Assembly (NCBI GenBank): GCA_003164035.1
Contig: PLRS01000012.1
Span: forward strand, 181-62,621
Direction: 5' to 3'
Length of the DNA: 62,441 bases
Source of the DNA: Bryobacterales bacterium
Lineage (GTDB): Bacteria > Acidobacteriota > Terriglobia > Bryobacterales > Bryobacteraceae
This document shows positions 24,511 to 31,879 of the stretch, one piece after another; position 1 is the first letter of the stretch; every line of letters starts with the position of its first letter. Position numbers and translations under genes: made by a program. The notes under the pieces are model-generated. The model ran no database searches. It was given only the letters and a program-made list of their open reading frames with translations, and was not told the DNA's origin.

Positions 24511-25697
24511 CTACCAATCGAGTGTCCGTGACTTTCGTGGCGCACGCACTCGTGCGTGCCGCGTCGAGACTCATCTCGACGCCCGTTGGTCGCGTGGCGG
24601 CTCCCCGCGGACGCTATGCTACGCAACTTGCGGTCTTTCTCATCTTCGCAGCGTGGGCCGTGGCCGGGTCTCCCGACATGCCGCGGTTTCGGTGGGAAAA
24701 CTTCACCACCGGGAACGGTCTGCCCGACAATCACGTTTTTCAGATCAAGGTGGATGGCAGCCAGGTGTGGGCGGCCACGGAGAATGGCTTGGCTCTCTAC
24801 CGGAACGGCCAATGGAAAGTCTACGGAACCGAGGACGGGCTGGCGCATCGCGCCGTGCTCTCGGTGGACGTGGACCCGCGCACGGGCGACGTGTGGGCGG
24901 CAACCATGGGCGGCTTGAGCCGCTTCTCGGCCGGGCGCTTCGATAACTACACCCAACTCAATAGCGGCCTTCCTAATGATGTGGTGTATGGCGTCGCCGT
25001 ACAGGGCGACTCGGTGTGGGTAGCCACGGCAGCCGGCGGCGCGCGCCTGGACGTGAAAACCGGGCAGTGGCGCCACTTCAACGAGCGCAACACCCCCATG
25101 TACGAGATCTGGACTTACGGGGTCTCGGCCGGAGCCGAGAAGGTGTACTACGCGGTGTGGGGCGGCGGCGTGCTGGAGTACGACGTCGCCACCGGCCGAT
25201 GGAAGGATTACAACGATCCGGACGGCGAGACCCAACTGGTCCTGCTCAAGGACCAGGGGCTGATCCATGAGATCACCACCTCGGTCAGTTGGGCGGAGAA
25301 AGACCACGTGTTATGGGTGGCCACTTACTTCGGCGCCAGCCGCTACGACGGACGCTACTGGAAGAATTTCATGGAAAAGGACAGCGGCCTGCCCAGCAAT
25401 TTCTTGAACCAGGTGAAGGGTGTGGACGGCACCCGCGCCTGGTTTGCGACCGACAAGGGACTGGCCTACTACGACGGCACCAACTGGGCCGTCTACCGGC
25501 CCGCTCTCGATACCAAGGCGCCCGAGATGACGGTTCGGGACGCCCAGGGCAAGGTCACTCGGGTTGAAGTAACTACGGCTCCGTCCCATAACTACATTCT
25601 GGCGGTGGATTTTCAGGGTGACGATCTGTGGGTGGCCACGGCCCACGGGGTCAGTCACGGAATTCGTTTGAAGCAAAAGGAGACAACAACAAAATGA
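24507..25697 (+). CDS. exported two-component-regulator-type (Reg_prop) beta-propeller
   Basis: 396 residues from the ATG overlapping the previous stop. An in-frame GTG at 24594 lies just before the signal peptide (QLAVFLIFAAWAVAGS) and may be the true start, because the segment between is encoded by an R2 repeat. The mature protein has Reg_prop blades of the type VWAATENGLALYRNGQWKVY and VWAATMGGLSRFSAGRFDNY, and later AWFATDKGLAYYDGTNWAVY. Such blades form the sensor part of hybrid two-component systems, but no kinase follows here. It is a stand-alone exported propeller, overlapped by the RidA gene. Confidence 0.8.
   Translation: MTTNRVSVTFVAHALVRAASRLISTPVGRVAAPRGRYATQLAVFLIFAAWAVAGSPDMPRFRWENFTTGNGLPDNHVFQIKVDGSQVWAATENGLALYRNGQWKVYGTEDGLAHRAVLSVDVDPRTGDVWAATMGGLSRFSAGRFDNYTQLNSGLPNDVVYGVAVQGDSVWVATAAGGARLDVKTGQWRHFNERNTPMYEIWTYGVSAGAEKVYYAVWGGGVLEYDVATGRWKDYNDPDGETQLVLLKDQGLIHEITTSVSWAEKDHVLWVATYFGASRYDGRYWKNFMEKDSGLPSNFLNQVKGVDGTRAWFATDKGLAYYDGTNWAVYRPALDTKAPEMTVRDAQGKVTRVEVTTAPSHNYILAVDFQGDDLWVATAHGVSHGIRLKQKETTTK
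24536..24583. repeat. R2 single copy inside the 5' end of the Reg_prop gene
   Basis: GCACTCGTGCGTGCCGCG followed by TCGAGACTCATCTCGACGCC, nearly identical to the unit at 22514. It reads through in frame as part of the N-terminus of the Reg_prop protein. Confidence 0.8.
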
Positions 25698-26197
25698 TAA
25701 GCATTTCCGAAGCACTGGCTGAAGTGGCGGGCGCCACCTCCATCGAGAAGCGGGCGGTTTGCGCTCCTCGCGCCCTCAACGAGGCCTTCGACTATGAGAG
25801 GCCGAGTTCCTTTTCGCGCGGCCTGCGGCTCAACTTCGGCAACGTGACGGTGTTGCTGATCTCGGGCACCGCCTCCATCGGGGCCAACGGCGAGACTCTT
25901 TATGCGGGCGATTTCCGCGCCCAGATTCGCCGCACCTTCGCCAATATAACGGCCCTGCTGGAATCGGAGGGCGCCACCTGGAAGGATATCGTGCGCACCA
26001 CCTGCTACCTGCGCGATATCGAGCGCGACTATGCCGCTTTCAACGAGGAACGCACCGAGTTCTATCGCGAGCAGGCGCTTGATCCGCTGCCGGCGTCGAC
26101 AGGCATCCAGGCAATCCTGTGCCGGCCTGACCTGCTGGTGGAGATCGAAGCCATCGCGGTCTTCCGTGCTGACGATGCGGAGACTGCCGGAAGATGA
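25694..26197 (+). CDS. RidA/YjgF-family protein
   Basis: 167 residues from the ATG that overlaps the preceding stop (ATGA). The RidA fold is recognisable: LLISGTASIGANGETLYAGD, FRAQIRRTFANITALLESEG, the conserved Arg region AILCRPDLLVEIEAIAVF and a Glu near the end. Canonical RidA deaminates reactive enamines/imines. This protein has about 35 extra N-terminal residues and diverges from the housekeeping type. No signal peptide is visible, so it is the one probably cytosolic protein within an otherwise exported gene set. Translational coupling suggests a linked role, which cannot be specified. Confidence 0.8.
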   Translation: MISISEALAEVAGATSIEKRAVCAPRALNEAFDYERPSSFSRGLRLNFGNVTVLLISGTASIGANGETLYAGDFRAQIRRTFANITALLESEGATWKDIVRTTCYLRDIERDYAAFNEERTEFYREQALDPLPASTGIQAILCRPDLLVEIEAIAVFRADDAETAGR

Positions 26198-26211
26198 CCG
26201 GTTCAGGCGGG

Positions 26212-26281
26212 GCAACCGCTCCCTTGCGGTCGCGGCTCGGAAACGCGCGAAACCGAGCCGCGACCGTCAGGGAGCGGTTGT
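26212..26281. repeat. R1 hairpin between the RidA and binding-protein genes
   Basis: The R1 core CCGCTCCCTTGCGGTCGCGG (in 26212-26240) and its inverted copy CCGCGACCGTCAGGGAGCGG (in 26253-26281) face each other across 12 bases. The arms are about 29 nt with two mismatches. A transcript would fold into a very stable hairpin. No T-run follows, so it is more likely an RNA-stability or processing element than a classic terminator. Confidence 0.7.
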
Positions 26282-26331
26282 TCGACACGTGGTCGTAATT
26301 CCGAAATGGATTTCCTAGCGAAGGAGTGAGC

Positions 26332-28158
26332 ATGTCACGTTGGATCCGCCTTCTGATGCTTGCGGCGGCGGTTTGTGGTCAAATGCCCGGCCAGGTCTCG
26401 CCTGTCTGTAGTTGCGGAGCGGACCCGCCCGGGCCGCCCAGGAACCGCGAGTCGCGCCCCTACGCCAACACGCCCGAAGACATGCGGCCCTACGGCAACT
26501 TCGCCGCGCCTTACTATGAGTTTTACCAGACGCAAGTGGAGTACAACGGCGCCGCGCGGGACGTTCCCACGCTGAAATCCCAGGACGTGGATGAGGTGCG
26601 CATCGGCTTTCTGGGACCGATCGAGAACCACCCCGACCAGGCACTCGGCCAGATGATGCTGAATGGCGCGCGGCTGGCCGTCGAGGAGGCCAATGCCCGT
26701 GGAGGCTATGGCGGCAAACCGTTCCGCCTGATGGTGCACAACGACCAGGCGCTATGGGGTGCCTCCAGCAACGAGATCGTCAAGATGGTGTACGACGAGA
26801 AGGTGTGGGCCATGCTGGGCTCGCTTGGCGCCGATTCCACCCATATCGCTCTGCGTGTCAGCCTCAAGGCCGAACTGCCCATCGTCAACTCGGCCTCCAC
26901 CGATCCCACCATTCCGGAAACCATCGTCCCGTGGTACCTCACCACCATTCAGGACGACCGGATGCAGAGCTATACCCTGGCGCGGCGCATCTTCACCGAC
27001 CTTGGCTTGACGCGCGTAGCCTTGCTGCGCGTGAACGATCGCTACGGCCGCTTCGGTGTGCTGAAGTTTCGCGATGCCGCGCGGCGCCTGGGCCATCCTG
27101 TCGTCATCGAACAAAAATACCTTCCGGGGAGTACGGATTTTCGCCGCTCTCTCGGCATCATCGCCGATTCGGGCGCGCAGGCCATTGTGGTCTGGGGCGA
27201 CCAGGCGCCCACCGCCGCGATCCTTCAGCAGATGCGCGAATTGAAGATGACGCAGCGGGTCTTTGGCAGCTACCGCACCATGGGAGATACGCTGCTCGCG
27301 GCGGCCGGTGCAGCCGCCGAGGGGATGGAAGCGGTCTTCCCATACGATCCTACGCGCGACGATCCTGTGTGGACGAGTTTCCGTTCGCGTTTCGCCAAAC
27401 GCTTCAACCGGCAGCCGGAAGCGATGGCGTCACTGGCCTTCGACACCATGAACGTCCTGCTGGACGCAATCTGCCGCGCGGGATTGAATCGCGGCAAGAT
27501 TCGCGATGCCCTGGCGGGCCTCGAAGGCTACAAGGGAGTGACGGGCCAGATGGTCTTCGATCCCAATTCCAAGAACGTAGTCCCGCTGTTTCTGGCCACG
27601 GTTCACAATGGCGGCATCGGTTACCGGCGATACGGGATGGAGAAGGCTTACGCCCGCGTGGGCGAAGGCGGCGTCGGATATGCCGGGCCGGCGATAGCGG
27701 ACTTGCCCAGCGGGCCGATGCGCGTGGTGCTGTTCGGACCGGCCGCGGCGGCGATGGCGTCGTCCCCGGCGGTGCGGGCGGCGCTGGCGCCTCTCGGAGA
27801 CCGGTACGTGCTGGCGCCGGTGGATGCGGACAAGCCGTGGGGACAAGCCTCCACCGAGCTGGTCGATTTGCTCTACCGCGGGAACGCGTTAGGCGTCGTT
27901 GCGGTGGGCCGCGATGCCAGCCACCTGGCGGAGCAACTCGCCGCCAAGGTCTTCCTCCCCGTGGTAGCGCTCTCCGCCGATACCAGCCTGACCGCCGTGA
28001 ATCTGCCGTGGATCTTCCGCTTGCCCGCCGAAACCGCGCCGGCGGAGGCCATCCGCGCCATTGCCGCAGCCGCCGAAAAGGCCGGCCCGAACCGGGGCCG
28101 CCTGCGCGACGCCCTGGCGGCAAGTGGCCGGTTCGATGGACGGGGGGAACCGAAGTAA
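26332..28158 (+). CDS. exported ABC-type branched-chain-amino-acid-like binding protein with extra C-terminal half-domain
   Basis: 608 residues from the ATG at 26332, with AGGAG upstream; the GTG six bases earlier is less likely. A signal peptide (RLLMLAAAVCGQM) is followed by a Cys-rich patch (SPVCSCGADPP). A type I periplasmic-binding fold starts near residue 85: VRIGFLGPIENHPDQALGQM, NGARLAVEEANARGGYGGK, AMLGSLGADSTHIALRVSL and ALLRVNDRYGRFG. The family is usually about 400 residues. Here about 160 more (MRVVLFGPAAAAMASSPAVR onward) resemble a second, incomplete binding lobe. No permease or ATPase genes follow, so it may sense a ligand rather than feed a transporter. Confidence 0.8.
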   Translation: MSRWIRLLMLAAAVCGQMPGQVSPVCSCGADPPGPPRNRESRPYANTPEDMRPYGNFAAPYYEFYQTQVEYNGAARDVPTLKSQDVDEVRIGFLGPIENHPDQALGQMMLNGARLAVEEANARGGYGGKPFRLMVHNDQALWGASSNEIVKMVYDEKVWAMLGSLGADSTHIALRVSLKAELPIVNSASTDPTIPETIVPWYLTTIQDDRMQSYTLARRIFTDLGLTRVALLRVNDRYGRFGVLKFRDAARRLGHPVVIEQKYLPGSTDFRRSLGIIADSGAQAIVVWGDQAPTAAILQQMRELKMTQRVFGSYRTMGDTLLAAAGAAAEGMEAVFPYDPTRDDPVWTSFRSRFAKRFNRQPEAMASLAFDTMNVLLDAICRAGLNRGKIRDALAGLEGYKGVTGQMVFDPNSKNVVPLFLATVHNGGIGYRRYGMEKAYARVGEGGVGYAGPAIADLPSGPMRVVLFGPAAAAMASSPAVRAALAPLGDRYVLAPVDADKPWGQASTELVDLLYRGNALGVVAVGRDASHLAEQLAAKVFLPVVALSADTSLTAVNLPWIFRLPAETAPAEAIRAIAAAAEKAGPNRGRLRDALAASGRFDGRGEPK

Positions 28159-28173
28159 TCGTGGCGGGAGGCC

Positions 28174-28224
28174 GTGGGGCAGACCATCGTCTTCTGTGGT
28201 CTGCCCTACAATGGTCTGCCCAAC
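28174..28224. repeat. R3 palindromic repeat
   Basis: GGGGCAGACCATCGTCTT, then GTGGTCTGCCC (28174-28208), then a partial second unit (ATGGTCTGCCCAAC) ending at 28224. The same unit occurs at 13081, 13197 (inverted), 36174 and 36268 (inverted). It occupies most of the spacer before the antitoxin gene. Confidence 0.75.
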
Positions 28225-28277
28225 GGATTCGGCGCGAGAACGGCCGATACGGTAACCTGAAAAAGGGACAACTTTGC

Positions 28278-28493
28278 ATGAGTCTCGAAATTTCGCACGA
28301 AACCGAAGTCCGGCTCGCCGGTGAAGCGCGGAGGCAGGGCGTTTCCGTGGACGCATTGCTCGAACGGCTCATGAGCGAACGCGTAGGCACGGTCAGCTCT
28401 GCCGGCAACGGCTCAACCCCCAAGCTGCCAATCTTGCATCTCGGGCCGATGGGTGCTCTTCACCGCCGGGACATCTACGACGATGTCCGTTGA
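28278..28493 (+). CDS. VapB-like antitoxin, orphaned
   Basis: 71 residues from MSLEISHETEVRLAGEARRQ. The N-terminal half (EVRLAGEARRQGVSVDALLERLM) is a short helical DNA-binding or ribbon-helix-helix-like segment. The C-terminal half ends HLGPMGALHRRDIYDDVR, the type of tail that wraps a VapC active site. The frame directly after its stop shows a broken PIN domain, so the toxin partner appears lost. The gene itself is intact. Confidence 0.65.
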   Translation: MSLEISHETEVRLAGEARRQGVSVDALLERLMSERVGTVSSAGNGSTPKLPILHLGPMGALHRRDIYDDVR

Positions 28494-28558
28494 GCCGGGG
28501 TTCTGGATGCGAACGTTCTGGTTTACGCCGTCAACGGGGACGCCCCGCAGCACGCGAC
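28494..28558 (+). pseudogene. VapC PIN-domain toxin remnant, cut by an R5 element
   Basis: Directly after the antitoxin stop the sequence reads GVLDANVLVYAVNGDAPQHA, a textbook VapC N-terminus with the first catalytic Asp. Two lesions are visible. The only nearby start-like codon (the TTG at 28490) is out of frame by one base, and the frame runs straight into an R5 repeat at 28559. No later PIN motifs appear beyond the repeats, so the rest of the gene is gone. Confidence 0.75.
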
Positions 28559-28771
28559 CGGGCTGGCGCCCGGCTGGACCGATTGCCAATCGGTCCGCAG
28601 GTTGAACAACCTGCCCCACATCCGGCGGTCGATCTTCCCCGAATCTCCAGACTCTATTAATGTCGCCCGTCACTTCGTGCTCTCAAGGAAAATGGGCTGG
28701 CGCATTTGTTGTGGGGCAGGTTGGTAACCTGCGGACCGATTGTCAATCGGTCCAGCCGGGCGCCAGCCCGG
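28559..28771. repeat. R5 three-hairpin element, inverted pair
   Basis: Each arm (28559-28620 and 28710-28771, opposite orientation) strings together three small palindromes: CCGGGC...GCCCGG, GGACCGATTG..CAATCGGTCC and GCAGGTT..AACCTGC, ending in a CCCCAC / GTGGGG tip. The arms are separated by 89 bases of unrecognised sequence. It looks like a small non-autonomous element that landed in or deleted a VapC gene. Confidence 0.75.
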
Positions 28772-28795
28772 CGGTTTGCTAACGAGCCCGAAACC

Positions 28796-28845
28796 GGCTC
28801 AACCCAAATCCCACCACGTCGGGAGTTCGGAATCCCGGTCGGAAA
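28796..28845. repeat. R6 dispersed segment
   Basis: GGCTCAACCCAAATCCCACC followed by GGGAGTTCGGAATC resembles 13266-13300 in order and content with several mismatches. It lies in the leader of the TPR/FG-GAP gene. The rest of 28494-28939 holds the VapC remnant, the R5 pair and no other gene that I can support. Confidence 0.5.
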
Positions 28846-28939
28846 GCTCGATAGCCTGGCTTGGCTCCCTCCGCCACGGGTTAGTATATCCATACTATTG
28901 CGCCGGTTCTCCGCTTCTCACTACAATCCCGGTAGTCCA

Positions 28940-31879
28940 ATGAAGAGGGTCACTACTCGCGTCTGCCTGGCCGGTGTGTCCGTGGTGGGCGCACTGCTGC
29001 TCTGGGCGGCGGATTCGCCCCCGGTTTCCACCGCTCTGGCGCAGCACCGCAACCTGGGCAAGGCCTTTTACGAGAACCCGACCACGCAAGCCGAAGCCGT
29101 GGTGGAATTCAAAAAGGCGCTCGACCTGGCGCCTAATTCGGTTCGGGAGAAACTGAACTACGGGCTGGCGCTGCTGCGTGCCGGCAGGGGCCAGGAAGGC
29201 GAGGCCCAGCTCAAAGACGTGCAGCGGCTCGACCCCAGCCTGCCGCATTCCTGGTTCAACCTAGGAATTTATTACAAGAAGGCCGGCGACGCCGACCGGG
29301 CGATCGCGCAATTCGAACGCATGGTGCAGCTTGTGCCCGACGAGGCTATCGGGCACTATCAGCTTGGAACTTTGTACAAGCTCGATAGCCGCACCGACGC
29401 CGCGCGTGCGCAGTTCGAGCTGGCGGCGAAGCTCGATCCGCAACTGGCCGCGGCACAATTCCAGCTCTACAATCTTTACCGGCAGACAGGGCACGCCGAA
29501 GACGCGGCGCGCGCCCTGGCGACATTCCAGCACCTCAAGAAGCAGGCTGAAGGCGCCGTGATTCCCGAGGACGTGGATTGGTGCGTTTATGCCGAGATCT
29601 ACGATCCGCCCGCGCCGGAAGCGAAGGCAGCCGCGGCTCGGCCGGTCTACGAAGATCGCGTGCTCGAAGGCTCGGCGACGGGGTTGCTGCCGATCGATTC
29701 CACCGGCGACGGCCACACCGATCTGCTGGCGTGGTCCGCGCGCGGGCTGGTGCTGTACCGGCAGGGCAGCGTGCCGGTGCCCGATTCGGGGCTCGCGGGC
29801 CTGACCGGCATCATCTCGGTGGCCGCGGGGGATTTTAATAACGATGGCTTCATGGACCTGTGCGTCCTGACCGAGTCGGGGCCGGTGCTGATGGCCAATT
29901 CCAAAGGGCATTTCAGCCGCGTCGAAGCCAATTTGCCGCAGCGCAGATTCGAGCGCGCGGTATGGATCGACTACGATCACGATTACGATCTCGACCTGGT
30001 TCTATTGGGAGCCGCGCCGGCGCTGATGCGCAATGAAGGCACCGCCGGATTCGCCGCTCGCACCGCCGATTTCCCCTTTGTCGCGGGCTCCCCCATCGCG
30101 GCCGAAAAGCTGCGCGTGGACCCGAACGGCAAGGCGTTCGATCTGGCTGTGTTCTATCGCGACCGCGAGCCCGTGCTCTATCGCGACCACCTCGGCGGCC
30201 ATTACGAGGTCGAGCCGTTCCAGGGTACAGCCCCCGACGAAACCGCGGTCGAAGCGGATTTCGATAACGACGGCCGCATCGATCGCGCCAGCATTGCCGC
30301 CGACGGCAAAATTCATCTCGCCATCAACCGCAGCCCCGCTTCGCCGCACTGGATCCGCGTGCGGCTCCAAGGCATCAAGAGCCTCAAGCTGGCGCAGGGC
30401 GCGGAAGTGGAAGTCAAGGCCGGCACCGTGTACCGCAAAGCCGCTTATACCGGCGTGCCGCTGCTGTTCGACACCGGCTCGGCGGCTTCGGTGGACGTGG
30501 TGCGCATCACCTGGCCCAACGGGCTGATCCAGAACGAAACCATGCAGGCAGCCGGCCGCGGCTACACGTACCAGGAGGAGCAGCGCCTCTCGGGCTCGTG
30601 CCCCATGATCTGGACCTGGAACGGCCGCGCCATCCAGTTCATTACCGATGTGCTGGGCGTGGCGCCGCTGGGCGCGAGCGATGGCGAGGGCACGTATTTT
30701 CCGGTGGACCACGTCGAGTACGTTTCGATTCCCGGCGATGCACTGGCTCCAGTGGACGGCCATTACGATATTCGCGTCACCGAGGAGTTGAGCGAAGTAT
30801 CGTATCTGGACCAGATTCAGCTTCTGGCCGTGGACCATCCCGCCGCTACGGAGATTTTCACCAACGAGAAATTCAAAGGCCCGCCGTATCCCGAGTTCCG
30901 CCTGTTTGGCGTCGGCCGGCGCGTCTATCCGGTGTCGGCGCGCAGCTTCGAATCGCCCGGAGACCCAGGTCGCGATGTGCTGGCGAGTCTGCTGGCCCGC
31001 GACCAAAAGTACCCCGACCAGTTCCCGCGGTCGCAATTAGGCGTGGCCGCCACGCACACCCTGGAGCTCGATTTCGGCAAAGCCGCGCCCGACGGCCGCG
31101 CCGTGCTGCTGCTCAACGGCTGGGTGGATTGGGCCGACGGCAGCACGTTCCGCGCCGCCGCGCAGGAGTTCAAGGGCGGTCTCATCATGCCGTACCTCGA
31201 GATGCAGGACGCCTCGGGCCAATGGAAAACTGTCAACCAGGACATGGGAATGCCATCCGGCAAGCCCAAAACCATCGCCGTTGAATTGCGTTTTCCCTCC
31301 GCCAGCCGCAAAGTGCGGATCGTCACCAACCTCTGCGTGTATTGGGACGAAATTTTCCTCAGCGAGGGGCCGTCGGAGGCGCAGGTGGAACCCCGCGAAG
31401 TGCCGCTCGTTTCCGCCGACCTGCATTTCCGTGGATTCTCGCGCACGCAAATTCACCCCGAGCGCAAACAGCCCGATACATTCTTCTACGACAATGTCTC
31501 TTCGAATTCTTTCTGGAATCCGACGGCGGGGTTGTACACGCGTTATGGCGACGTGCGGGAACTGCTCGGCAACGTGGACGACCGGCTGGTAATCCTGGGC
31601 TCGGGCGACGAGATCCGGTTGCAGTTTTCGCCTCTGCCTCCGCCGCCCGCCGGATGGACTCGCGATTTCATCCTGAAGGTGGACGGCTGGGCCAAGGACC
31701 GCGACCCCAACACGGCCTTTTCCACCAGCGTTGAGCCCCTGCCGTTTCATGCCATGAGCCGTTATCCGTACCCCGCCGGCGAATACTTTCCCGACGATGC
31801 CGAGCATCGCCGCTATCGCCAGCAATACAACACGCGGCCCGCGTTGCGGCTCGTCCGCCCCCTACAAGGAACCAACTGA
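28940..31879 (+). CDS. exported TPR plus FG-GAP/ASPIC-like repeat protein
   Basis: 979 residues from MKRVTTRVCLAGVSVVGALL (signal). A longer frame upstream is repeat-coded and was rejected. Residues about 35-210 are TPRs (LPHSWFNLGIYYKKAGDADR and EAIGHYQLGTLYKLDSRTDA). FG-GAP-like loops follow (DSTGDGHTDLLA, DFNNDGFMDLCV and DFDNDGRID), then an ASPIC-like WPNGLIQNE segment near 530. A long C-terminal beta-rich region of about 430 residues (from SCPMIWTWNGRAIQFITDVL) matches nothing I can name. The stop overlaps the next start (TGATG). No heme sites. Probably a periplasmic scaffold acting with the cytochrome downstream. Confidence 0.8.
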   Translation: MKRVTTRVCLAGVSVVGALLLWAADSPPVSTALAQHRNLGKAFYENPTTQAEAVVEFKKALDLAPNSVREKLNYGLALLRAGRGQEGEAQLKDVQRLDPSLPHSWFNLGIYYKKAGDADRAIAQFERMVQLVPDEAIGHYQLGTLYKLDSRTDAARAQFELAAKLDPQLAAAQFQLYNLYRQTGHAEDAARALATFQHLKKQAEGAVIPEDVDWCVYAEIYDPPAPEAKAAAARPVYEDRVLEGSATGLLPIDSTGDGHTDLLAWSARGLVLYRQGSVPVPDSGLAGLTGIISVAAGDFNNDGFMDLCVLTESGPVLMANSKGHFSRVEANLPQRRFERAVWIDYDHDYDLDLVLLGAAPALMRNEGTAGFAARTADFPFVAGSPIAAEKLRVDPNGKAFDLAVFYRDREPVLYRDHLGGHYEVEPFQGTAPDETAVEADFDNDGRIDRASIAADGKIHLAINRSPASPHWIRVRLQGIKSLKLAQGAEVEVKAGTVYRKAAYTGVPLLFDTGSAASVDVVRITWPNGLIQNETMQAAGRGYTYQEEQRLSGSCPMIWTWNGRAIQFITDVLGVAPLGASDGEGTYFPVDHVEYVSIPGDALAPVDGHYDIRVTEELSEVSYLDQIQLLAVDHPAATEIFTNEKFKGPPYPEFRLFGVGRRVYPVSARSFESPGDPGRDVLASLLARDQKYPDQFPRSQLGVAATHTLELDFGKAAPDGRAVLLLNGWVDWADGSTFRAAAQEFKGGLIMPYLEMQDASGQWKTVNQDMGMPSGKPKTIAVELRFPSASRKVRIVTNLCVYWDEIFLSEGPSEAQVEPREVPLVSADLHFRGFSRTQIHPERKQPDTFFYDNVSSNSFWNPTAGLYTRYGDVRELLGNVDDRLVILGSGDEIRLQFSPLPPPPAGWTRDFILKVDGWAKDRDPNTAFSTSVEPLPFHAMSRYPYPAGEYFPDDAEHRRYRQQYNTRPALRLVRPLQGTN

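Noticed and set aside
26754-28277. Plus-strand open frame leading into the small antitoxin
   Set aside because: It overlaps the binding-protein gene in another frame. Only the part from the ATG at 28278 looks like a protein.
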